From NCBI GenBank assembly GCA_022545625.1, contig JACZQS010000013.1:1-15432 (forward strand): a DNA stretch of 15,432 nucleotides, written 5' to 3'. Below the pieces are notes generated by a model. The model was not told the DNA's origin, did not search any database, and saw nothing but the letters and a program-made list of their open reading frames with translations. Every line of letters starts with the position of its first letter. Position 1 is the first letter of the stretch. The DNA is from Pseudomonadota bacterium (GTDB lineage Bacteria > Pseudomonadota > Gammaproteobacteria > GCA-001735895). This document shows positions 6,737-13,594 of this stretch, piece after piece. The position numbers and the translations under genes are program-made.

Positions 6737-7819
6737 ATGAACGCATTGATAGATAATCCGATGAATCTGGATGGCTTCCAGTATATCGAGTTTTGTGCAC
6801 CGGATAAGGGTCCGCTGGAATCGGTGTTTGAAATGCTCGGATTTGTACAGATTGCCAGACATCGCTCGAAGGATGTATGCCTGTGGCGGCAGGGGGATAT
6901 TGATTTGATCATTAATTATGAACCCAATAGCCTGGCAGCTTACTACGCGGAGGAGCATGGACCCTCGGCCTGTGGCCTCGCGTTTCGGGTAAAAGATGCA
7001 CACCATGCCTATAGTCGTGCGCTTGAACTGGGTGCCCAGCCAGTGGACATTCCAACCGGGCCGATGGAACTTCGCCTGCCCGCGATCCGCGGCATCGGCG
7101 GCATACCGCTATATTTGATTGATCGTTATAAACCCGGCAACAATATTTATGATATCGACTTCGAGTATCTCGAAGGAGTCGATCGATACCCGAGGGGCGT
7201 TGGCCTAGAGCTGGTAGATCATCTTACCCACAATGTTTACCGTGGTCGTGTGGACTACTGGGCGAAGTATTATGAAAGACTGTTTAATTTTAGAGAAATC
7301 CGCCAATTTAAAATTAAAGGGCAGAAAACCGGGCTATTTTCTCGAGCCATGACCGCACCGGATAACAAGATCAGGATTCCCTTGAATGAGGAATCGTCAG
7401 CTGGCGGTGCGGGCCAGATCGAGGAGTTCCTGATGCAGTACAACGGCGAAGGCATCCAGCATATCGCATTTTCGGCGCCTGATCTGCCGGGCGTATTGGA
7501 CAAGTTGAAGGCGAGGGGCCTGCCAGTCATGGAACCGCCGCCTGATACCTACTATGAATTGCTCGATGCGCGGCTGCCCAATCACGGTCAACCCCTGAAT
7601 GAGTTAAAGGCGCGGGGTATTTTACTCGATGGCAGTACAGAAGATGGCGATATTCGGCTACTGCTACAAATTTTTTCAAAGACGCTGATCGGCCCCATTT
7701 TCTTTGAGTTTATTGAGCGTAAGCGTGATGAAGGCTTTGGTGAAGGTAACTTTCAGGCGTTATTCGAGTCTATTGAACAAGACCAGATGAAACGTGAAGC
7801 ACTGGAGTCCGGAGCATGA
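6737..7819 (+). CDS. hpd: 4-hydroxyphenylpyruvate dioxygenase
   Basis: The 360-residue product converts 4-hydroxyphenylpyruvate to homogentisate with O2, the central step of tyrosine catabolism. The iron ligands are recognisable: His162 in LVDHLTHNVYRG, His242 in GIQHIAFSAPD and Glu324 in FFEFIERKRDEGFGEGNF, a nearly invariant C-terminal block. The N-terminal non-catalytic domain is present (DGFQYIEFCAPD onwards). The ATG at 6737 follows a GGGAGAGG at about four bases and is preferred to an upstream start at 6710 inside phhA. The stop overlaps the next gene by four bases (ATGA), which suggests translational coupling to the VOC protein. Confidence 0.95.
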   Translation: MNALIDNPMNLDGFQYIEFCAPDKGPLESVFEMLGFVQIARHRSKDVCLWRQGDIDLIINYEPNSLAAYYAEEHGPSACGLAFRVKDAHHAYSRALELGAQPVDIPTGPMELRLPAIRGIGGIPLYLIDRYKPGNNIYDIDFEYLEGVDRYPRGVGLELVDHLTHNVYRGRVDYWAKYYERLFNFREIRQFKIKGQKTGLFSRAMTAPDNKIRIPLNEESSAGGAGQIEEFLMQYNGEGIQHIAFSAPDLPGVLDKLKARGLPVMEPPPDTYYELLDARLPNHGQPLNELKARGILLDGSTEDGDIRLLLQIFSKTLIGPIFFEFIERKRDEGFGEGNFQALFESIEQDQMKREALESGA

Positions 7820-8352
7820 ATTTGCGTGGCTTTCACCATGTAGCGTACCGCTGCAACGATGCCAGGGAGACGGTAGATTTTTACCGCGAACACCTGGGTA
7901 TGGCGTTTCAGTATGCCTTTGCCGAAGACCATGTACCCTCGACCGGCGAATACAATCCTTACATGCACGTGTTCCTCGACGCGGGCAATGGTAACGTCCT
8001 CGCGTTCTTCGAGTTACCACAGTCACCAAAGATGGGACGCGATGAAAATACCCCGGTCTGGGTCCAGCATATTGCACTCAAAGTTGAAAACAGGGCGGCG
8101 TTGTTGGCGAGTAAAACCCGCCTGGAAGCAGCGGGCATTGAAGTACTGGGCCCGGTCGATCATGGCATATTTGACTCGATCTACTTCTTCGATCCGAACG
8201 GTCATCGTCTCGAGCTTGCCGCAGACAAGGGTACCGATGAGCAACTGCAGTCATTGAACCAGGTCGCCGAGGATATGCTTGACGAGTGGTCGCGCACCCG
8301 GCAGGCACCCCGCCACGCTGCCTGGCTGCACGAAAATAAAAGCCAGAAATAA
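7816..8352 (+). CDS. VOC-fold (glyoxalase/extradiol dioxygenase superfamily) protein in homogentisate operon
   Basis: The 178-residue product has the paired beta-alpha-beta3 modules of the vicinal oxygen chelate fold. All four metal positions of glyoxalase I are present: His8 in FHHVAYRC, Glu66 in LAFFELP, His85 in VWVQHIALKVEN and Glu133 in FFDPNGHRLELA. The last three are spaced 19 and 48 residues apart, close to E. coli GloA (18 and 48). A 40-residue helical tail follows. It overlaps HPPD by four bases (ATGA) and fumarylacetoacetase by one (TAATG). By position it should act between homogentisate and fumarylacetoacetate, where the usual homogentisate 1,2-dioxygenase (a large cupin) and maleylacetoacetate isomerase are missing. 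Which reaction it carries out, if either, is not known; a detoxifying or accessory role is also possible. Confidence 0.88.
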   Translation: MNLRGFHHVAYRCNDARETVDFYREHLGMAFQYAFAEDHVPSTGEYNPYMHVFLDAGNGNVLAFFELPQSPKMGRDENTPVWVQHIALKVENRAALLASKTRLEAAGIEVLGPVDHGIFDSIYFFDPNGHRLELAADKGTDEQLQSLNQVAEDMLDEWSRTRQAPRHAAWLHENKSQK

Positions 8353-9362
8353 TGAAACTGGCAAGCCTGAAATCGGGGCGTGACGGAGAACTCATTGTCG
8401 TATCTCGCGACCTGTCGATAGCGGTATCGGTAGCCGATATCGCTCCCACATTACAGGATGCGCTAGACCGATGGGATGAGGTATTCGACGATCTCGATCA
8501 AGTAAGCGAGGCTATCAATAAAGGAGGGTTGGAAAATTCTTTTGATTTCGACGCGCAGCGGTGTGCGGCGCCCCTGCCAAGGGCGTACCAGTGGGCAGAC
8601 GCCAGTGCTTATGTGAACCATGTCGAGTTGGTGCGAAAAGCACGCGGAGCAGAATTACCGGAAAATTTCTGGAACGAGCCGCTGATCTACCAGGGCGGCT
8701 CAGATGACTTCCAGGGCCCTACCGACGATATCCCGTTTCACGACGCGGCCTGGGGTCTCGACTTTGAAGCGGAAATCGCGGTCATTACCGACGATGTCAG
8801 TATTGGCGCCACAGCCAACGAGGGTTTAGGCCACATCAAGTTGCTGATGTTGGTAAACGATGTGTCGTTGCGCGGGCTGATACCCGATGAGTTAGCAAAG
8901 GGGTTCGGTTTTTACCAGTCAAAACCGGCCACCAGTTTTTCACCGGTGGCAGTGACAACGGATGAACTTGGCGGGTACTGGGTTGACGCGAAACTGCAAC
9001 TCCCGCTGATCAGCTACGTTAATGAACAGATGTTTGGGCGACCGGATGCCGGCAAGGACATGGCCTTTAATTTTGCCCAGCTGATCCAGCATGTGGCAAA
9101 AACAAGAAACCTCGGAAGCGGCACCATCATTGGTTCCGGTACGGTATCCAACAGGCAAGGTACCGGTCAGGATACTTCGATTGCAGCGGGGGGTGTGGGT
9201 TATTCCTGCATCGCCGAATTGCGCATGATAGAAACCATTCGAGAGGGCAAGCCATCGACCCCTTTTCTGAAGGCAGGCGACAAGGTAAAAATAGAAATGC
9301 TGGATAACCGTGGCGTCAATATATTTGGCAGCATCGAGCAAAATGTCGTGCTAGGATCATAG
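8352..9362 (+). CDS. fahA: Fumarylacetoacetase (FAH family)
   Basis: The 336-residue product belongs to the fumarylacetoacetate hydrolase family, which splits fumarylacetoacetate into fumarate and acetoacetate. The metal and catalytic residues known from mouse FAH can be placed with matching spacing: Asp83 and His90 in WADASAYVNHVELVRKARG (seven apart, as Asp126/His133), Glu139 and Glu141 in LDFEAEIAVI (as Glu199/Glu201) and Asp170 in LVNDVSLRGL. Its length, with a separate N-terminal domain, and its place behind HPPD favour true fumarylacetoacetase over the shorter 2-keto-pentenoate hydratase relatives. The ATG shares one base with the stop of the VOC gene. Confidence 0.9.
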   Translation: MKLASLKSGRDGELIVVSRDLSIAVSVADIAPTLQDALDRWDEVFDDLDQVSEAINKGGLENSFDFDAQRCAAPLPRAYQWADASAYVNHVELVRKARGAELPENFWNEPLIYQGGSDDFQGPTDDIPFHDAAWGLDFEAEIAVITDDVSIGATANEGLGHIKLLMLVNDVSLRGLIPDELAKGFGFYQSKPATSFSPVAVTTDELGGYWVDAKLQLPLISYVNEQMFGRPDAGKDMAFNFAQLIQHVAKTRNLGSGTIIGSGTVSNRQGTGQDTSIAAGGVGYSCIAELRMIETIREGKPSTPFLKAGDKVKIEMLDNRGVNIFGSIEQNVVLGS

Positions 9363-9392
9363 CCCGTATATTGCATGAATTGACCAAAGAGT

Positions 9393-10550
9393 ATGACGAA
9401 ACCAGTCAATTTTGACAGATTGATGGATCGCGCAAATAGCGACAGCGTAAAGTGGGGGCGATATAAAAATACCGATATATTGCCCATGTGGGTTGCCGAT
9501 TCCGATTTTGCGGTTGCCCCGGGCATTGCCGATGCACTGTCTCGGCGTATAGAGCACGGGGTATTTGGCTATGCGGAAGCGCCAAAAGAGTTAATTCAAA
9601 TTGTAGTCGAGCGTATGGCGCGATTGTATCAGTGGCAGATCAGGCCGGAGTGGCTGGTCTGGCAACCGGGGGTCGTAAATGGACTAAACCTGGCCTGTCG
9701 AATCGTAGGTTCGAGTGGAGATGGCGTTTTCACTCCCTCGGTCGTCTACCCGCCTTTCACCGAAGCGCCCGAACTTAGCGACCGTAGCCTGCGCCCAGTC
9801 CCGATGATCCTGTCCGACCAGCGTTGGTTGATGGACCTGGAATGGCTGGCGAAAAATATAACCGCTACCGACAGACTTTTGCTCCTCTGCAATCCCCATA
9901 ATCCCGGTGGGTCGGTTTATACGAGCGAGGAGCTAACTCGCCTGGCCGAGCTGATAGTGGCCAGGGATATGATCGTCTGCTCGGATGAAATTCACTGCGA
10001 TCTGATTCTCGACGCGGATAAAAAACACGTACCGATAGCCTCGCTGAACAGCGAAATTGAAAATCGCAGTATCACCCTGATGGCGCCGAGCAAAACCTTT
10101 AACACGCCCGGACTCGGTTGTTCATTCGCAATCATCTCGAATCGGGAGCTGCGGCGTCGATATAAAAAGGCGAAACAGGGGATTGTGCCCTACGTGACCG
10201 GACTGGGGTATGTTGCAGCACAGGCTGCCTATGAATCGGGTGATGACTGGAATCGGCAACAGCTCGCTTACCTGCGGGCCAATCGCGATTATTTGCTAGG
10301 CGAAATCAATTCGATTCGGGGCCTCAGGCTTGATTCGGTCGAGGCGACCTACCTGGCCTGGATCGATGTGTCTGAACTCGGGCTCAATAATCCGGCAAGG
10401 TTTTTCGAGAAGGCCGGGGTGGGCCTGTCTGCAGGTCGTGAATTCGGTGACGGGCGATTTATGCGCCTGAACTTCGGTTGCCCACGATCGATTGTAGAGC
10501 AGGCAGTGACCCGTATTCGACTGGCAGTGAGTGATTACTGGGCCAGTTAA
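9393..10550 (+). CDS. MalY/PatB-type PLP-dependent aminotransferase or C-S lyase
   Basis: The 385-residue product is a fold-type I PLP enzyme of the MalY/PatB group. Landmarks are PMWVADSDF near the N-terminus (31-39), NPHNPGG (167-173), Asp198 in CSDEIHCDL, the Schiff-base Lys234 in APSKTFNTPG and a C-terminal Arg in RFMRLNFGCPR. Characterised members are cystathionine beta-lyases, and some have aminotransferase activity. The cluster otherwise lacks an enzyme to turn tyrosine into 4-hydroxyphenylpyruvate, so an aromatic aminotransferase role is an attractive inference; sequence alone does not decide it. It begins 30 bases after fumarylacetoacetase. No good ribosome-binding site is seen before the ATG. 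Confidence 0.87.
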   Translation: MTKPVNFDRLMDRANSDSVKWGRYKNTDILPMWVADSDFAVAPGIADALSRRIEHGVFGYAEAPKELIQIVVERMARLYQWQIRPEWLVWQPGVVNGLNLACRIVGSSGDGVFTPSVVYPPFTEAPELSDRSLRPVPMILSDQRWLMDLEWLAKNITATDRLLLLCNPHNPGGSVYTSEELTRLAELIVARDMIVCSDEIHCDLILDADKKHVPIASLNSEIENRSITLMAPSKTFNTPGLGCSFAIISNRELRRRYKKAKQGIVPYVTGLGYVAAQAAYESGDDWNRQQLAYLRANRDYLLGEINSIRGLRLDSVEATYLAWIDVSELGLNNPARFFEKAGVGLSAGREFGDGRFMRLNFGCPRSIVEQAVTRIRLAVSDYWAS

Positions 10551-10585
10551 GCGGGCAGATTAATAGAGGTGACGAGAATTAAGTG

Positions 10586-11347
10586 ATGTTTAGTAAAGCA
10601 ATTGTGCGTACACCGCCAAAAAGCCTGGTCGATGGTATCACCACGGCAGGACTGGGTGAGCCGGATTACGCGCTGGCACTGAGACAGCATCGGCAATATA
10701 TCGAGGCGCTGGAATCCTGTGAATTAGAGGTCACGGTGATGGATGCGGACGAACGTTATGCCGACTCGATGTTTGTCGAAGATACGGCTTTATTAATGCC
10801 GCGTTGCGCGGTTGTGACCAATCCGGGCGCCCGGTCACGACAGGGCGAGGTGGTTGAAATTTCGACCCTGCTGCGGGAATTCTACGACCAGGTTGATTCG
10901 ATTCTACCACCGGGCACAGTCGATGCCGGTGATATCATGATGGTTGGTGATCACTGTTATATCGGTTTGTCTGAACGCACCAGCACGGATGGTGCGTCGC
11001 AGATGATCACCTATTTACAGGCAGCAGGCTACAGTGGATCTACGCTGTCGATTAGCGAGGCACTGCACCTGAAGTCATCCGTTGCCTACCTGGAAAATAA
11101 TAATCTGGTGGTAAGCGGTGAGCTAGTCGACCGACCGGAACTTTCAGGGTTCAATCGGATTGAAATCGAGCATTCTGAACGTCGTGCGGCTAATTGTGTC
11201 TGGATTAATGGCCGCGTATTGATTGCAACGGGTCACCCGCATGCCAGCGAAAAAATTCGTACACTGGGATACTCGGTGATCGAACTCGATGTATCCGAAT
11301 TTGAAAAGCTCGACGGCGGATTGAGTTGCCTGTCATTGCGATTTTAA
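10586..11347 (+). CDS. Dimethylarginine dimethylaminohydrolase (DDAH)
   Basis: The 253-residue product closely follows the Pseudomonas aeruginosa enzyme (254 residues) along its whole length. DDAH hydrolyses N-omega-methylated arginines to citrulline and dimethylamine or methylamine. The catalytic Cys248 lies in LDGGLSCLSLRF at the C-terminus and His161 in HLKSSVAYLE; SMFVEDTA (61-68) and the substrate-site TVDAGDIMMVGDH (111-123) are present. In the last motif Asp113 stands where, in my recollection, the Pseudomonas enzyme has Glu114. The ATG at 10586 (MFSKAIVRTPP) is preferred to the GTG one codon earlier because it matches the homologue. It lies 35 bases after the PatB-like gene and is probably co-transcribed. 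Dimethylamine release links it to the methylamine theme of the window. Confidence 0.92.
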   Translation: MFSKAIVRTPPKSLVDGITTAGLGEPDYALALRQHRQYIEALESCELEVTVMDADERYADSMFVEDTALLMPRCAVVTNPGARSRQGEVVEISTLLREFYDQVDSILPPGTVDAGDIMMVGDHCYIGLSERTSTDGASQMITYLQAAGYSGSTLSISEALHLKSSVAYLENNNLVVSGELVDRPELSGFNRIEIEHSERRAANCVWINGRVLIATGHPHASEKIRTLGYSVIELDVSEFEKLDGGLSCLSLRF

Positions 11348-11388
11348 CCGACCAGGTGTTTGCCGGATAAACCCGGAAGGACAATAGT

Positions 11389-11850
11389 ATGCAAATAAGG
11401 CCAATCGAGATTATTTCGGACGATGTTGACGCCCTGATTCAACTTTCACGTCGGTATATGGCCGAGCTCTATCCGCCCGAGAGTAATCACCAGGAAGATC
11501 CGCAGCGGTTACTGGCAGCAGATATTTATTTCATCGGCGCTTATCTTGAGCGCAAACTACTCGGTATTGGCGCGGTTAAAAAAGTTGATGCGTCTCCGGC
11601 CTATGGTGAGATCAAAAACCTGTTTGTCGACCCCCGCCAGCGTGGTCAGGGGGTTTCCCGGTTAATCATGAGCGCACTGGAACAGTTTTTGATCGACAAT
11701 AATGTAATGCTCTGTCGCCTTGAAACCGGTCCCGAGCAGGCGGAAGCGATCGGTTTGTATCAGGGTCTCGGTTATCACGAGTGTCCGCCCTTCGGTGACT
11801 ATAAACCCGATCCGCTCAGTGTGTTTATGGAGAAAGAGCTAGAGGGTTAG
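11389..11850 (+). CDS. GNAT-family N-acetyltransferase
   Basis: The 153-residue product has the acetyl-CoA binding motif A of GNAT enzymes (IKNLFVDPRQRGQGVSRLIM, about residues 75-94), preceded by the usual beta strand and followed by LETGPEQAEAIGLYQGLGY, the typical motif B with the GLY-x-x-x-GY turn. The substrate cannot be read from sequence; small amino compounds are common for this size class. A good ribosome-binding site, GGAAGGA, precedes the ATG. It follows the DDAH gene after 41 bases and is probably the last gene of the run beginning at phhA, since a strong palindrome begins four bases after its stop. Confidence 0.87.
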   Translation: MQIRPIEIISDDVDALIQLSRRYMAELYPPESNHQEDPQRLLAADIYFIGAYLERKLLGIGAVKKVDASPAYGEIKNLFVDPRQRGQGVSRLIMSALEQFLIDNNVMLCRLETGPEQAEAIGLYQGLGYHECPPFGDYKPDPLSVFMEKELEG

Positions 11851-11853
11851 AAG

Positions 11854-11942
11854 ATTCCGGGTCTTGCGCCCGGAATGACGGGGAGTTTTTTGGTTACTTG
11901 GCTGTCATTCCGGCCCCGTCATTCCGGCCTCCGAGCCGGAAT
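11854..11942. repeat. Inverted pair of REP-like palindromes
   Basis: Unit one is ATTCCGGG (11854-11861), a seven-base loop, and CCCGGAAT (11869-11876). Unit two is ATTCCGGC (11921-11928), a six-base loop, and GCCGGAAT (11935-11942). Both stems are perfect. The flank GAATGACGGGG (11873-11883) of unit one is the exact reverse complement of CCCCGTCATTC (11914-11924) next to unit two, so the units face each other. A direct repeat GTCATTCCGG occurs at 11904-11913 and again at 11918-11927. This resembles the small intergenic repeats, often built on ATTCC and GGAAT arms, common in many proteobacteria. Unit one is followed by TTTTTT (11886-11891) and could also end transcription of the operon. The rest of the 239-base gap up to 12089 shows nothing else clear. 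Confidence 0.75.
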
Positions 11943-12089
11943 CTAATAAATGACGGATCCAGGCGAGCACTACTCGATGTATTTCCATGTCGTAATTTTC
12001 TTTTGAATGGTCGTTCCTGTTCGGCGTGTGCGTTGTTGTTTCAGATATTCTTTCACCATCGCATTTCTCCGCAGGCAGCCAGGTACCCT

Positions 12090-13433
12090 ATGGCACTACC
12101 ATCACAGGTAAAATATTTGATTATCGGCGCAGGTATCCACGGCCTGAGTACTGCCTATCACCTCGCACTGCAGTTGAAAGCACGGGGCAGGGGCGATGGT
12201 CGGGACATCCTGGTTGTAGATAAGGGTGGAATCGCTGCAGGCGCCTCGGGCATTGCCTGCGGCGTGGTGCGCAATAATTACTTCCAGCCCGCAATGCGCG
12301 AACTCATGGCGCACAGTGTTGCTGTCTGGGAAACCGACCCCGAGGGTTACAGTTACCACCCGGTGGGTTATATGCAAATCAGCCCCGAGAGCATGCACGC
12401 CGACGTAGCCACCATCGCCCAGCAGCAAAAGGACATCGGCTACGAGTCAGTCTTCATCGAAGGCGAAAAAGACTCGTCCGATTACATGAAAAGCCTGTTT
12501 CACGATTGGCAGGCCACCGGCATTACCTCGGTACTACACGAAAAACGCGGTGGTTATGCAAACAACACCAGGGCCATGTATGCGCTCGCCACGAAAGCTG
12601 AAAACGAAGGGGTAAGAATACTCACCGGTTGCACCGTCACGGGTTTCAAAAGCGACTCTGCCGGTGGATCGATCAAGGCGGTAGAAACCGACAAGGGCGA
12701 GATCGGTTGCGACCAGATCGTCATCGGTGCCGGACCCTGGGCTAAGACCTTTTGGGATATGCTCGAACTGCCTAAAACCATCAGTATCAAGGGGAAGGAC
12801 GGGGTTATGCACACCGACATCCCGATGTGGATCTACTGGTCACTACAGGAAGGCACCCTGGGTGTCGATCCCGATTTGCAAAAGACCAACGATGGTCGAT
12901 TTCCACCGGTGATTCACGTCGATAGCAATGAACCCCTGTACTCGACCCACGATGGATCACTGATCACTGATAAAATGTGGGGCATTTACTACAAGCCCGA
13001 CTTTCATTTCGGTGGTATCCAGGGAGGTGCCGCGCCCTACGCAATCAAAACCGATCCGGACGAGGTGGCGGTCGATCCCTACGGCGTCGACTCCCCCGAC
13101 TTTATCGTCGGCGAAGACTTTGCACATATGTGGGTATCGGCACTGGCGCATTGTCAGAAGCGCTTCGAAGGCCAGTTCGAGTATTACAAGAACGAACCCT
13201 CAGGCGGTATTGGCTCGTTTACCCCTGACAGTTTCCCGGTGTTCGACCAGTTCCGTGAGAACTGTTACCTGATTGCCGATTCGAATCACGGTTACAAGAT
13301 GCTCGGTGTCGGCAAGCTGGTGGCGGAAGAGCTCTGTGGGCAAAAGAGTGCGCTGCTCGAACCTTTTCGCTTCTCACGCTACGAGCAGGGCAAGTTACAC
13401 CCGGTATCGAGTAGCCCTTTTCCCTGGAGCTAG
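12090..13433 (+). CDS. FAD-dependent DAO-family oxidoreductase (sarcosine oxidase beta-like)
   Basis: The 447-residue product begins with a Rossmann dinucleotide-binding fold: Gly13, Gly15 and Gly18 in YLIIGAGIHGLSTAYHLA and Asp44 at the end of the second strand (ILVVDKG). SGIACGVVRNNYFQPAMREL and the C-terminal DSNHGYKMLGVGKLVAEEL resemble the SoxB/dimethylglycine-oxidase group, which oxidises N-methyl amino acids such as sarcosine. No partner subunit genes lie nearby. The stretch GGYANNTRAMYAL has no His where, from memory, SoxB carries its covalently bound FMN, so this is probably a one-flavin enzyme. The ATG at 12090 has AGG six bases ahead; an upstream TTG at 11898 is rejected because it starts inside the repeat element. 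The substrate is unproven; choline dehydrogenase next door suggests a methylated amine or amino acid. Confidence 0.85.
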   Translation: MALPSQVKYLIIGAGIHGLSTAYHLALQLKARGRGDGRDILVVDKGGIAAGASGIACGVVRNNYFQPAMRELMAHSVAVWETDPEGYSYHPVGYMQISPESMHADVATIAQQQKDIGYESVFIEGEKDSSDYMKSLFHDWQATGITSVLHEKRGGYANNTRAMYALATKAENEGVRILTGCTVTGFKSDSAGGSIKAVETDKGEIGCDQIVIGAGPWAKTFWDMLELPKTISIKGKDGVMHTDIPMWIYWSLQEGTLGVDPDLQKTNDGRFPPVIHVDSNEPLYSTHDGSLITDKMWGIYYKPDFHFGGIQGGAAPYAIKTDPDEVAVDPYGVDSPDFIVGEDFAHMWVSALAHCQKRFEGQFEYYKNEPSGGIGSFTPDSFPVFDQFRENCYLIADSNHGYKMLGVGKLVAEELCGQKSALLEPFRFSRYEQGKLHPVSSSPFPWS

Positions 13434-13472
13434 TGCGAATAGGACTTCTCAGATTAAGTTTCCTCCGGATTA

Positions 13473-13509
13473 CCAGTGCCTGACGGAATATTAAGGCGCT
13501 GGTTTTTTT
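13473..13509 (+). terminator. Rho-independent terminator after the FAD oxidoreductase
   Basis: CCAGTGCC (13473-13480) pairs with GGCGCTGG (13495-13502), eight base pairs including one G-U, around a 14-base loop, and is followed at once by seven T residues (13503-13509). It lies 40 bases after the stop of the oxidoreductase gene, so choline dehydrogenase downstream probably has its own promoter. Confidence 0.75.
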
Positions 13510-13594
13510 AAGCTGGCATTCCCGCTTCATTATTAGCTTGAGCTGTACATCAGGCGGCATATAAAATGAACCCTGCTTCGACAGGAGTTGCCAG

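Noticed and set aside
11898..12089. 64-codon upstream extension of the FAD oxidoreductase
   Set aside because: The extension starts with TTG inside the REP-like repeat, its sequence is unlike any flavoprotein N-terminus, and the Rossmann motif begins normally after the ATG at 12090, which has a ribosome-binding site.
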